From Streptomyces cellostaticus (lineage in GTDB: Bacteria; Actinomycetota; Actinomycetes; Streptomycetales; Streptomycetaceae), in NCBI RefSeq assembly GCF_001513965.1, contig NZ_KQ948016.1, positions 62,001 through 126,000 on the forward strand: DNA of 64,000 bases. Reading direction: 5' to 3'. The notes below the pieces were generated by a model, which had not been told where the DNA came from, made no database searches, and worked only from the letters and a program-made list of their open reading frames with translations. Both the position numbers and the translations under genes were made by a program. This document shows positions 39,767 through 47,814 of this stretch, one piece after another. The first letter of the stretch is position 1. Every line of letters starts with the position of its first letter.

Positions 39767-40443
39767 CCGACGAAGGGACCGGCATGACCCCGCCCGCGAT
39801 CCGGGTCGTCCTCGCCGACGACGAGCGCATGGTCCGCACCGCCCTGCGGGCCATCCTCTCCGCCGAGCCCGGTCTGGAGGTGGTCGGTGAGGCGGCGACC
39901 GGTGCCGAGGCCGTGTCCGTCGTACGGGAGTTGCGGCCCGACATCGTCCTGATGGACGTCCGCATGCCCGAGGTCGACGGCATCCGGGCCACCGAGCAGA
40001 TCCTCGCCACGCTCGACGAGCCGCCCCGTGTCGTCGTCGTGACCACCTTCGAGAACGACTCGTACGTGTACGACGCGCTGCGCGCCGGGGCTGCCGGGTT
40101 CCTGCTCAAGCGGGCGGACGCCGACGCGCTCGTCCAGGCGGTACGGCTGGTCGCGCGCACCGACAGCCTGTTGTTCCCGTCGGCCGTACGGGCCCTCGCG
40201 GCCGAGCACGCGCGCAGGGCGCCGGCGCCCCCGGCGTGGGTGAGCAGGCTCACGGGGCGGGAGAGCGAGGTGCTGCGGCACCTGGCCGAGGGGCTGACCA
40301 ATGCGGAGATCGCCCGTCGCATGGACGTCGGGCCCGCGACCGTGAAGTCGCACGTCGCGGCGGTGCTGGCGAAGACGGGCACCCGGGACCGGACGCAGGC
40401 GGTGATCGCCGCGTACGAGGCCGGTTTTCTGAACGCGCGATGA
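39763..40443 (+). CDS. Response regulator, NarL/LuxR type
   Basis: The 226-residue protein has a receiver domain (about 12-130) with the phospho-acceptor D65 in DIVLMDVRMPEVDG and the lysine in GAAGFLLKRADAD. The LuxR-type helix-turn-helix follows (RLTGRESEVLRHLAEGLTNA at about 160-180). The GTG at 39763 overlaps the kinase stop; an ATG at 39784 is an alternative start. Targets may include the penicillin-binding protein gene 54 bp downstream, by position only. Confidence 0.92.
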   Translation: MTDEGTGMTPPAIRVVLADDERMVRTALRAILSAEPGLEVVGEAATGAEAVSVVRELRPDIVLMDVRMPEVDGIRATEQILATLDEPPRVVVVTTFENDSYVYDALRAGAAGFLLKRADADALVQAVRLVARTDSLLFPSAVRALAAEHARRAPAPPAWVSRLTGRESEVLRHLAEGLTNAEIARRMDVGPATVKSHVAAVLAKTGTRDRTQAVIAAYEAGFLNAR

Positions 40444-40497
40444 GAAAAACGGGCACAGGGGAACGAATGACCGTGTCTCGATCGTCTTCACGGCGGG

Positions 40498-41952
40498 ATG
40501 AACAAGACGATCAGGCGGGCGTCCGTCTTCGCACTGCTGCTCGTGCTCGCCCTGCTGGTCAGGGCGACCTGGGTGCAGTACTACGACGGCAAGGCCCTCG
40601 CGGACGACAACGACAACCGGCGGAACGCGATCGAGACGTACTCACGGCCGCTCGGGAACATCATCGTGGCCGGGAACTCGATCACCGGCTCGGCGCGGAC
40701 GAAGGGGAGCGACCTCGCATACAAGCGGACGTACAAGAACGCCAAGCTGTACGCGGCGGTGACGGGCTACGCCTCGCAGGCCTACGCCCCGACCCAGCTG
40801 GAGGGCATCTACAAGGACCTCCTCAACGGCACGGACACCCAGCTGAAGTCCGTGCTGGACACGGTCACCGGTGAACGCGCCGACCCGGGCAACGTGCTCA
40901 CCACGATCGACCCGGCGGTGCAGAAGGCGGCGTACGACGCGCTCGGCGACACGAAGGGCGCTGCCGTCGCCATCGACCCGAAGACCGGCAAGATCCTCGC
41001 GGTGGTGTCGACCCCGTCGTACGACCCCTCGCAGCTCACCGACGCGAACACGGCCGGGGCGGCCTGGAAGAGGCTCAACGCGGACAAGGACAAGCCGCTC
41101 ACCAACCGGGCGCTGCGCCAGCCGCTGCCGCCGGGCTCGACGTTCAAGCTGGTCGTGGCGGCGGCCGCGCTGGAGAGCGGGCTGTACAAGAACGTGGACG
41201 ACCACACCGTGAGCCCCGACCCGTACGTCATGCCGGGCACGACGCGCCCGCTGGAGAACGAGAACAAGTCGGCTCCGTGCGAGAACGCCTCGATCCGGAC
41301 CGCCCTGCGCTACTCCTGCAACAACGTCTTCGGCAAGATGGCCGTCGACCTCGGCCAGGACAAGGTGAAGGCGATGGCTGAGAAGTTCGGCTTCAACAAC
41401 GACCAGCAGGATGTCCCGGTGCGGGCCTACGCCAGCGTGTACCCCTCGGGCATGGACAAGGCGCAGACCGCCCTCTCCGGCATCGGCCAGTTCGACGTCA
41501 CCGCGACCCCGCTCCAGATGGCCATGGTGTCGGCTGCCATAGCCAACGGCGGCAAGCTGGTCTCGCCGCACATGGTGTCGCAGACCACCGACAGCGGCGG
41601 TGATGTGGTGAAGGACTATGACGACAGCGCGGACACGCAGCAGGTCGTCAGCTCCGGCACGGCCGAGCAGTTGCAGTCGGCGATGGAGACGGTGGTGAAG
41701 GACGGTACCGGTACGAACGCGCTGATCGACGGGGCGACCGTGGGCGGCAAGACCGGTACGGCCCAGCACGGCGAGAACAACAGCAAGACGCCGTACGCCT
41801 GGTTCACCTCGTACGGCAAGTCGGACAGCAGCGGCAAGGAAGTCGCTGTCGCGGTGATGGTGGAGCAGTCGGATGCGGCTCGGTCCGAGGTGAGCGGCAA
41901 CGGACTGGCGGCGCCGGTGGCCAAGGCGATGATGCAGGCGGCGCTGAAGTGA
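40498..41952 (+). CDS. Penicillin-binding protein (class B transpeptidase, PbpA-like)
   Basis: The 484-residue protein has one N-terminal membrane anchor (about 5-27) and a transpeptidase domain with all three motifs. These are S214-x-x-K217 in PPGSTFKLV, the SxN triad S273-C-N in YSCNN, and K418-T-G in GGKTGTAQ. The start MNKTIRRASVFALLLVLALL and overall plan match actinobacterial PbpA-type proteins, which crosslink peptidoglycan. Streptomyces has several such paralogues. Confidence 0.93.
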   Translation: MNKTIRRASVFALLLVLALLVRATWVQYYDGKALADDNDNRRNAIETYSRPLGNIIVAGNSITGSARTKGSDLAYKRTYKNAKLYAAVTGYASQAYAPTQLEGIYKDLLNGTDTQLKSVLDTVTGERADPGNVLTTIDPAVQKAAYDALGDTKGAAVAIDPKTGKILAVVSTPSYDPSQLTDANTAGAAWKRLNADKDKPLTNRALRQPLPPGSTFKLVVAAAALESGLYKNVDDHTVSPDPYVMPGTTRPLENENKSAPCENASIRTALRYSCNNVFGKMAVDLGQDKVKAMAEKFGFNNDQQDVPVRAYASVYPSGMDKAQTALSGIGQFDVTATPLQMAMVSAAIANGGKLVSPHMVSQTTDSGGDVVKDYDDSADTQQVVSSGTAEQLQSAMETVVKDGTGTNALIDGATVGGKTGTAQHGENNSKTPYAWFTSYGKSDSSGKEVAVAVMVEQSDAARSEVSGNGLAAPVAKAMMQAALK

Positions 41953-41966
41953 GGACGCTGCGCGAT

Positions 41967-42018
41967 CAGCTGCGGGTCGACTGTGGCTGGTCGCGCAGTT
42001 CCCCGCGCCCCCGGGGAG
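41967..42018. repeat. Streptomyces-type intergenic repeat with terminator-like ends
   Basis: The gap between two convergent genes contains GGTCGCGCAGTTCCCCGCGC (41989-42008), followed by CCCCGGGG. I recall this GCGCAGTTCCCCGCGCCCC motif from many Streptomyces intergenic regions. It can fold through its G- and C-rich parts and probably ends transcripts from both sides. Confidence 0.5.
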
Positions 42019-42034
42019 TTGCCCTCCCCGGCGC

Positions 42035-43486
42035 CTACTTCACCCCCAGGATCTGCTCCACCGGATCGATCGCGAAGTAGACCAGGAACAGCACCGAGAC
42101 GCCCCACAGCAGCCAGTTGACCTCCTTGGCCTTGCCGAGGACCGTCTTGATGAGGACGTACGCCAAAAAGCCCGCGCCGATGCCATCGGTTATCGAGTAC
42201 GTGAACGGCATCGCGGCGATGGTGAGGAACGCCGGGATGGCGATCTCGTACCTGTCCCAGTCGATGTGCTTGACGTGGGTCATCATCAGGAAGCCCACCG
42301 CGATCAGCGCGGGCGCCGCCGCCTGCAGCGGGACGATCGTCAGCAGCGGGGTGAGGAAGAGCGCGAGGCCGAAGAGGCCGCCGGTGACCAGGTTGGCGAA
42401 GCCGGTGCGGGCGCCCTCGCCGACGCCGGCCGCGGACTCGATGTAGGCGGTGTTGGAGGAGGCGGAGCCGAGACCGCCGGCGACGGCGGCGGCGCCGTCG
42501 ATGAACAGGACGCGCCCGATGCCGGGCACCTGCCCCTTCTCGTCGAGCAGACCGGCCTCGGCGCTGATGCCGACGATGGTGCCCATGGCGTCGAAGAAGT
42601 CCGACAGGATCAGGGTGAAGACGAGCAGGACGGCGGTGAGGACACCGGCCTTGGCGAAGCCGCCGAACAGGCTGAAGTGACCGATGAGCCCGAAGTCCGG
42701 GGCGGCGACGATCTTGTCCGGGAGCTTCGGGGTGGTCAGGCCCCAGCTCTTGATGTCGGCGACGGCGTTGATGACGATCGCGACGACGGTCATCGTCACG
42801 ATGCTGATGAGGATCGCGCCCTTCACCTTGCGGGCGAGCAGCGCGATGGTCAGCAGGACGCCGAGACAGAAGACGAGGACCGGCCAGCCGGTGAGGCGCC
42901 CGACGGCGCCGAGTTGCACGGGCACGGTGGTGTTCGCGGCGTCCGGGATACGGCTGACGAACCCGGCGTCCACGAAGCCGATGAACGCGATGAACAGGCC
43001 GATGCCGACGCCGATCGCCTGCTTGAGCTGCTGCGGGATCGCGTTCATGATCGCTTCTCGGAGCCCGGTGAGGACCAGGACGCAGATCAGCGCGCCCTCC
43101 AGGACGACCAGGCCCATCGCGTCGGACCAGCTCATCAACGGAGCGAGCTGGAAGGCGACGACGGCGTTGAGGCCGAGGCCGGCGGCGATCGCGAGCGGGA
43201 GGTTGCCGCCGACGCCCATGATGATCGTCATCACGCAGGCCACCAGCGCGGTGGCGGTGACGAGTTGGCCGGTGTCGAGGGTGTGGCCGAACTTGTCCTT
43301 GGCGCTGCCCAGGATGATCGGATTCAGGACAAGGATGTAGGCCATGGTGAAGAAGGTGGCGAAGCCGCCTCGTATCTCCCGGCCGAGGGTGGATCCCCGC
43401 GCGGAGATCTTGAAGAACCGGTCGAGGCCGTTCGCCGCTGGTGGCGCGGCACTTGCCCGGTCGGCCGCCTTCTTGGTGTCGGACAT
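42035..43486 (-). CDS. NCS2-family purine permease (AzgA/PbuG type)
   Basis: The 483-residue protein has about 12 hydrophobic segments. Family blocks are STLGREIRGGFATFFTMAYI, GLGLNAVVAFQLAP, the FFDAMGTIVGISAEAGLLDE segment and GSASSNTAYIESAAGVGEG. These place it with the adenine/guanine/hypoxanthine transporters rather than the UraA/XanQ group. AAGGAG lies just upstream of the ATG at 43486. A palindrome CGCGTTGAACGCG lies 56 bp upstream. Confidence 0.92.
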   Translation of the reverse strand: MSDTKKAADRASAAPPAANGLDRFFKISARGSTLGREIRGGFATFFTMAYILVLNPIILGSAKDKFGHTLDTGQLVTATALVACVMTIIMGVGGNLPLAIAAGLGLNAVVAFQLAPLMSWSDAMGLVVLEGALICVLVLTGLREAIMNAIPQQLKQAIGVGIGLFIAFIGFVDAGFVSRIPDAANTTVPVQLGAVGRLTGWPVLVFCLGVLLTIALLARKVKGAILISIVTMTVVAIVINAVADIKSWGLTTPKLPDKIVAAPDFGLIGHFSLFGGFAKAGVLTAVLLVFTLILSDFFDAMGTIVGISAEAGLLDEKGQVPGIGRVLFIDGAAAVAGGLGSASSNTAYIESAAGVGEGARTGFANLVTGGLFGLALFLTPLLTIVPLQAAAPALIAVGFLMMTHVKHIDWDRYEIAIPAFLTIAAMPFTYSITDGIGAGFLAYVLIKTVLGKAKEVNWLLWGVSVLFLVYFAIDPVEQILGVK

Positions 43487-43541
43487 GCGGCTGCTCCTTG
43501 TTGCCTGATGGATCGAGTGCGGATGCTGGCTGGATTGTTCC

Positions 43542-43554
43542 CGCGTTGAACGCG
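43542..43554. promoter_or_regulatory. Palindrome upstream of the purine permease
   Basis: CGCGTTGAACGCG is a 13-bp inverted repeat with six-base arms about a single central base. It lies 56 bp upstream of the permease start and about 160 bp upstream of the sigma-factor start in the divergent gap 43487-43717. It may be a repressor site. Confidence 0.4.
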
Positions 43555-43717
43555 TTTCAGGTTTTCGCCGTGTTACGGAATCAGGGCCGACCCGCCAGAC
43601 CGCGTTCGAAGCCCCGTACGAACCAAGCGGTTGATCGCTGCTACGCTTCCGGATCTCGTCCGGGCCACCTCCGGATGACCACATGGCATTCACATGACAC
43701 GCACAGAGAGGTCGCCC

Positions 43718-44284
43718 GTGGGCACTGTCGTCGACGACGCCGCCTCCGTGGAGTTCCATGCCTTCTTCGAACGGCACTACGCCGAACTGTCCCGCCTCGC
43801 ACATCTGCTGACCGGCGAGGCGGACGCCGCCGACGATCTTGCGGCGGACGCGCTGCTCGCCCTGTGGCACCGCTGGGACCGGGTGCGCGCCGCGGACCAC
43901 CCGGTCGCCTACGCCCGTGGGGTCGTCGCCAACATGGCCCGCACCCGTATCCGCAGCGCCGTGCGGGAACGCCGGCGGATCTCCCTGTTCTGGTCGCAGC
44001 GCGAGGAGAAGACCGAGAACCCCGACATAGCGGGCGTGGTCGATGTACAGGAGGCGCTGCGCAGGCTGCCGTTCCGGAAACGGGCATGTGTGGTGCTGCG
44101 ACACGCGTTCGACCTGTCGGAGAAGGACACCGCTCTCGCCCTGGGTGTTTCCGTGGGTACGGTGAAGAGCCAGACGTCCAAGGGCATGGCCGAGCTACAG
44201 AGGCTGCTCGGCTCCGAGGGCGTTCCACAGAGGGTGCACGCGACGATGGCGCGCGGCGGCGAGACCGGAGGAACGGACCGATGA
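43718..44284 (+). CDS. ECF-type RNA polymerase sigma factor (SigE family)
   Basis: The 188-residue protein has sigma region 2 (about 10-75, with ADDLAADALLALWHRWDRV) and region 4 (about 115-165, with LRRLPFRKRACVVLRHAFDL and a VSVGTVKSQTSKGMAEL helix-turn-helix). This is the pattern of the actinobacterial SigE group of ECF factors. The GTG at 43718 has GAGAGG six bases upstream and is preferred over the ATG at 43694, which has no ribosome-binding site. The stop overlaps the start of a membrane-anchored partner gene (ATGA). Confidence 0.88.
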   Translation: MGTVVDDAASVEFHAFFERHYAELSRLAHLLTGEADAADDLAADALLALWHRWDRVRAADHPVAYARGVVANMARTRIRSAVRERRRISLFWSQREEKTENPDIAGVVDVQEALRRLPFRKRACVVLRHAFDLSEKDTALALGVSVGTVKSQTSKGMAELQRLLGSEGVPQRVHATMARGGETGGTDR

Positions 44285-45126
44285 GGCAGCAGGACGTGCA
44301 CGACGAGCTGCGCGCCCGGCTGCACGAGGCGGCCGAGACGCACGAGCCCGACCGGGCCCGCATGCTGGCCCGCATCGAGCGGGGGATGAGCGGGCACAGC
44401 CGCCCCGACCACCGGGCCACGCGTGCGCCGGTGTGGGGCTGGGCGCGGGTGGTGGGTGCCACGGCCGCGGTCGCGGGCATGCTCGCGGTCGGCGGTTACG
44501 CGGTGGCGTCCGCGGTGAGGAACGACAGCCACCCGCCGCAGCAGACGGTCGCGGTCTCGCCGACCCCCACGCCGTCACCGGACGCGACGAGCCGTGCGCC
44601 CGTACCGCCGGCGGACCCGACGCCGGGCAGGGCGCCGGAGTCCCACAAGCCGAGCAGCTCGCCCTCCACGCAGCCCCCGGCCTCCGCCTCCGCAACTCCG
44701 CCGGCCGCCGGCGAGAGCGACGGCCCGCTGCGGTCGGACGGATCAGTGGACCCGCACAGCAACGACTTCTGGGCGCAGAGCAACCTCACGCTCAAGACGA
44801 GCGAGCAACTCACGTCCCTCACCGTGCAGTTGAAGATCGCACAGACCGGTGGGGTCGGTTCGGCCGGCGCCTGGCGCTCACTGCCGGAGCAGGATTTCAC
44901 CCTCACGGTCGGCGAGCAGGACGGCTTCCTGGTCTACACCTGGGTGCTCAAGGAGGGTCGTACGGTCCCCAAGGGCGAGTGGGTGTTCGCCGGGCAGTAC
45001 AACCACGAGCGCGGCGGCCGGGACGCGAAGGACGACAGCTACACGATCACCGGCACGGCGGACGGCCGGCAGCGCTCCGTGGGCGGCGGCTTCGCAGCCC
45101 ATGCGAACGACGAAGGCGACTCGTAA
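44281..45126 (+). CDS. Membrane-anchored secreted protein paired with the sigma factor
   Basis: The 281-residue protein has a charged cytoplasmic N-terminus (about 1-50, MRQQDVHDELRARLHEAAET), one transmembrane helix (about 58-80), a Pro/Ser/Thr-rich spacer (about 90-150) and a globular C-terminal domain with LTVGEQDGFLVYTWVLKEGR. The layout suits an anti-sigma factor whose N-terminal part holds the sigma factor and whose outer part senses the wall or surface, but I see no zinc-binding HxxxCxxC motif. Translation is coupled to the sigma gene through ATGA. Confidence 0.78.
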   Translation: MRQQDVHDELRARLHEAAETHEPDRARMLARIERGMSGHSRPDHRATRAPVWGWARVVGATAAVAGMLAVGGYAVASAVRNDSHPPQQTVAVSPTPTPSPDATSRAPVPPADPTPGRAPESHKPSSSPSTQPPASASATPPAAGESDGPLRSDGSVDPHSNDFWAQSNLTLKTSEQLTSLTVQLKIAQTGGVGSAGAWRSLPEQDFTLTVGEQDGFLVYTWVLKEGRTVPKGEWVFAGQYNHERGGRDAKDDSYTITGTADGRQRSVGGGFAAHANDEGDS

Positions 45127-45179
45127 AGAATCTTGAAGACGGCGGCAACCCCGCCCCCGGCAGCGGCAACCAGGAAGCG

Positions 45180-45444
45180 CTAACTGGTGCCGCTGGCCGT
45201 GGACTTGAGGGTGGCGGCCGGGTAGGTAGGTGCCGCCCCGCACCTGGATGACGGTACCGGCGGCGGCGTTCTTGACCGCCGACTCCAGCTGGGCGGTGGT
45301 GGACACGGTGACCGTGGTCGTGGCGGCCTGGGCGCCGCCGTTCGACAGGCCGAAGCAGACGCCGCCGGCCCCCGCGGCCACGGCCACCGCGGCGGCGATC
45401 GAGAGGGTGCGCGTCCTGCGGTGGCGTCCGGTGCTCTGCGGCAC
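45180..45444 (-). pseudogene. Frameshifted 5' remnant of a PL9-like pectate lyase gene
   Basis: A GTG at 45444 with AAAGGAA upstream opens a signal peptide (RTRTLSIAAAVAVAAGAGGV). It continues VTVSTTAQLESAVKNAAAGT and VIQVRGGTY, which closely matches the start of the intact PL9 gene at 48927 (VIQVRGGTYYPTATLQSTAN). An extra base after GGCACCTAC near 45225 breaks the frame. In the other frame the match goes on as YPAATLKSTASGTS and then meets a TAG at 45180. Nothing of the catalytic helix remains. The piece is most likely left over from duplication and decay. Confidence 0.8.
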
Positions 45445-45644
45445 TGGCCGTTCCTTTCCTAGGAGGTTGGGATGCACTCCAGTCGCCGCCATGGCCGAAG
45501 CGGGTTGCCGCACCCGAGCGAAATCGACCGAAACTTTCGGCCGCCCGAGACGCCCGCACACCGATTGACGTGCTGATCGTCACTGGACACACTCCGAGAG
45601 CGCGCACCGATCAACAGAAATCCCCAAACTCCCACAGGACTGCC

Positions 45645-46706
45645 ATGCGCCTCAGAACCAGAACCCTGCTGGCCCCCCTCCTGGCCGCCCTCTTCCTCAC
45701 CCTGCTGACCGCTCCGCCGGGCTCCGCGCACACACGGCACCCCACATACGCGGGCTATCTCTTCGCGTACTTCACCGGCGAGGGCACCGCCGACGGCGAG
45801 CAGATCCGCTATGCCCTCAGCAAGGGCAACGACCCGCTGCACTGGCGGGAGCTGAACGCGGGCAAGCCGGTGCTGACGTCGACCATCGGCGAGAAGGGCC
45901 TGCGCGACCCGTTCGTGATCCGCTCCCCCAAGGGCGACAGGTTCTATCTGATCGCCACCGACCTGCGGATGTACCGGAACAGCAGCGGCAGCTGGGACTA
46001 CGTCCAGCGGCACGGCAGCAGATCCATCATGGTCTGGGAGTCCACCGACCTGGTGCACTGGAGGGACCAGCGGCTGGTGAAGGTGGCACCGGACAACGCG
46101 GGCAACACCTGGGCGCCGGAAGCCTACTGGGACGACCGGCTGCACGAGTACGTGGTCTTCTGGGCGTCGAAGCTGTACGCCGCCGACGACCCCGACCACA
46201 CCGGCTCGACGTACAACCGGATGCTCTACGCGACCACCAAGGACTTCCGCACCTTCAGCGAGCCGAAGGTCTGGGACGACCCGGGCTACTCCGTGATCGA
46301 CTCGACGGTGATCAAGGACAGGAAGACGTACTACCGCTTCACCAAGGACGAACGGGACCCCGGCTCCAGCTCGCCGTGCTCGAAGTTCATCACGGCCGAG
46401 AAGTCCACGGACCTGACCGACACGTCGTACGGCTTCGTGGCCGACTGCATCGGCAGCGGCTCCATCCAGCGCGGCGAGGGGCCGACGGTGTTCAAGTCGA
46501 ACACCGAGAACAAGTGGTACCTGTTCATCGACGAGTACGGGCTGCGCGGCTATGTGCCCTTCGAGACCACCGATCTCGCCTCGGGCAAGTGGACCCGGTC
46601 CACCGACTATGCGCTGCCCGCCAGCCCCCGCCACGGCACGGTGCTGCCGGTGACGGGGGCCGAGTACGAGCGGCTGCTCGCTGCCTATCCGGACGGGATC
46701 AGCTGA
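45645..46706 (+). CDS. Secreted GH43-like glycoside hydrolase
   Basis: The 353-residue product has a signal peptide (MRLRTRTLLAPLLAALFLTL, cut near GSAH) and a five-bladed propeller with the GH43 pattern. A YLFAYFTGEG opening is followed by GLRDPFVIRSPKGDRFYLIA with an acidic site, then GNTWAPEAYWDDRLHEYVVFW and RGEGPTVFKSN with the probable acid glutamate. The substrate is probably an arabinan or xylan side chain. It is the only plus-strand gene in the pectin region, and its end overlaps the convergent phosphatase by eight bases. Confidence 0.82.
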   Translation: MRLRTRTLLAPLLAALFLTLLTAPPGSAHTRHPTYAGYLFAYFTGEGTADGEQIRYALSKGNDPLHWRELNAGKPVLTSTIGEKGLRDPFVIRSPKGDRFYLIATDLRMYRNSSGSWDYVQRHGSRSIMVWESTDLVHWRDQRLVKVAPDNAGNTWAPEAYWDDRLHEYVVFWASKLYAADDPDHTGSTYNRMLYATTKDFRTFSEPKVWDDPGYSVIDSTVIKDRKTYYRFTKDERDPGSSSPCSKFITAEKSTDLTDTSYGFVADCIGSGSIQRGEGPTVFKSNTENKWYLFIDEYGLRGYVPFETTDLASGKWTRSTDYALPASPRHGTVLPVTGAEYERLLAAYPDGIS

Positions 46707-47496
46707 CGAAGTACGTCGGGTTGGGCAGCTTGTACGTACGGCCGGCGTAGCCGCCTTCCAGGTCCGAGTACTGGTCGCCGAAGCTGGCGATGACCTCGTA
46801 CCCGAGGTCGTCCTCGATGTGCTTGCGGGTGCCGGACTTGTACTGCACCGTCGTGCAGGTCCAGGTGCCCGGGGTGGCGCAGTCGCCCAGGTAGGCCGGC
46901 GGGTTGGCCTTGTCCTTGAGGAACATGTGGTCGGCGTCGAGGTTCACATCGGCGCCGATCTTCTTCAGGTTCTCGACCGCGGCGCTGCGCTGCGCCTCGC
47001 TGAGACCCGAGTTGTAGAAGACCTCGACACCCTTGGACGCGGCGTACTGCACCAGCTCGGGGCTGCCGAAGACGGCCGGACGGTCGGCCTTGTTCACGTA
47101 GTCGGCCCAGGTGGTCGAGTTGTACGTGTAGTTGTAGCGCTTCTCGTAGTCGAGGCTGAGCAGCAGCGTGTCGTCGATGTCGAAGACGACGGCCGGCTTC
47201 TCGCCGTGGCGGTGCGCCTTGCGGGCCGCCTTGTCGATGTAGCGCTTGGCGTCGGCGTCCATACGCGCCAGGTCCTGGGCGTACGGGCTGTCCGGGGACG
47301 CCTGGTAGACGCCGTTGCTGTCGGCGGTGGTGCCGTAGTAGGTGTCGATGTCCTTCACCAGGAGCCCGATGTTGTAGGGCTCGTGGGTCGAGTTCGCCGT
47401 CGACTGACCGGCCGTGGCCGCGCCGGCGGCGTACAGGGCGCCGCCCGCGACGGTACAGGCCGCGACGACGGCAGCCGCCCTGAGGGACTTCCGCAT
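46699..47496 (-). CDS. Secreted HAD-family acid phosphatase
   Basis: The 265-residue protein has a signal peptide (MRKSLRAAAVVAACTVAGGA) and the HAD motif with D106 and D108 in VVFDIDDTLLLS. It is of the class B/plant acid phosphatase kind. Further marks are YVNKADRPAVFGSPELVQYA and KIGADVNLDADHMFLKDKAN with the later aspartate in SFGDQYSDLEGG. It should free phosphate from small esters outside the cell. A role in pectin use is not evident. Confidence 0.87.
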   Translation of the reverse strand: MRKSLRAAAVVAACTVAGGALYAAGAATAGQSTANSTHEPYNIGLLVKDIDTYYGTTADSNGVYQASPDSPYAQDLARMDADAKRYIDKAARKAHRHGEKPAVVFDIDDTLLLSLDYEKRYNYTYNSTTWADYVNKADRPAVFGSPELVQYAASKGVEVFYNSGLSEAQRSAAVENLKKIGADVNLDADHMFLKDKANPPAYLGDCATPGTWTCTTVQYKSGTRKHIEDDLGYEVIASFGDQYSDLEGGYAGRTYKLPNPTYFVS

Positions 47497-47621
47497 GGAA
47501 ACTCCGGGATGTGTTCGGTGATTGTTGCACCAGGTCACGCACTGTCTACGCGCATCACAACCCGAACGCGAGTCTGTTTATCCGATCGATACACTCCAAT
47601 TCGGCCTGAGGGACGGGCCGG

Positions 47622-47807
47622 TCAGTTGGGGTCGGTCACGAAGGTGCGCAGTTCCTGGGGGGGCATCGGCCCGACGAGCTTCGTGGAGATCTCCGACGAA
47701 GCGCCGTCGGGCCGGGTCGCTTTGGCGGTGACGTTGCTGTGCCGGCTGCGGCACCCGCAGGGCAGGACGGCCGGATGGAACCCGGCCCGGCAATTCCGGC
47801 CGCTCAT
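47622..47807 (-). CDS. Orphan 61-codon ORF, possibly a gene remnant
   Basis: An ATG at 47807 opens a frame ending at 47622. The second half (NVTAKATRPDGASSEISTKL, then VGPMPPQELRTF) has protein-like composition and coding-type third positions, while the first half (SGRNCRAGFHPAVLPCGCRS) does not. I recognise no family. It could be the C-terminal end of a decayed gene in a region already holding two damaged lyases. The surrounding gap 47497-47814 shows nothing else. Confidence 0.25.
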   Translation of the reverse strand: MSGRNCRAGFHPAVLPCGCRSRHSNVTAKATRPDGASSEISTKLVGPMPPQELRTFVTDPN

Positions 47808-47814
47808 TCATCCT

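Noticed and set aside
43694..43717. Earlier ATG for the sigma factor gene
   Set aside because: It has no ribosome-binding site, while the GTG at 43718 has GAGAGG at good spacing.
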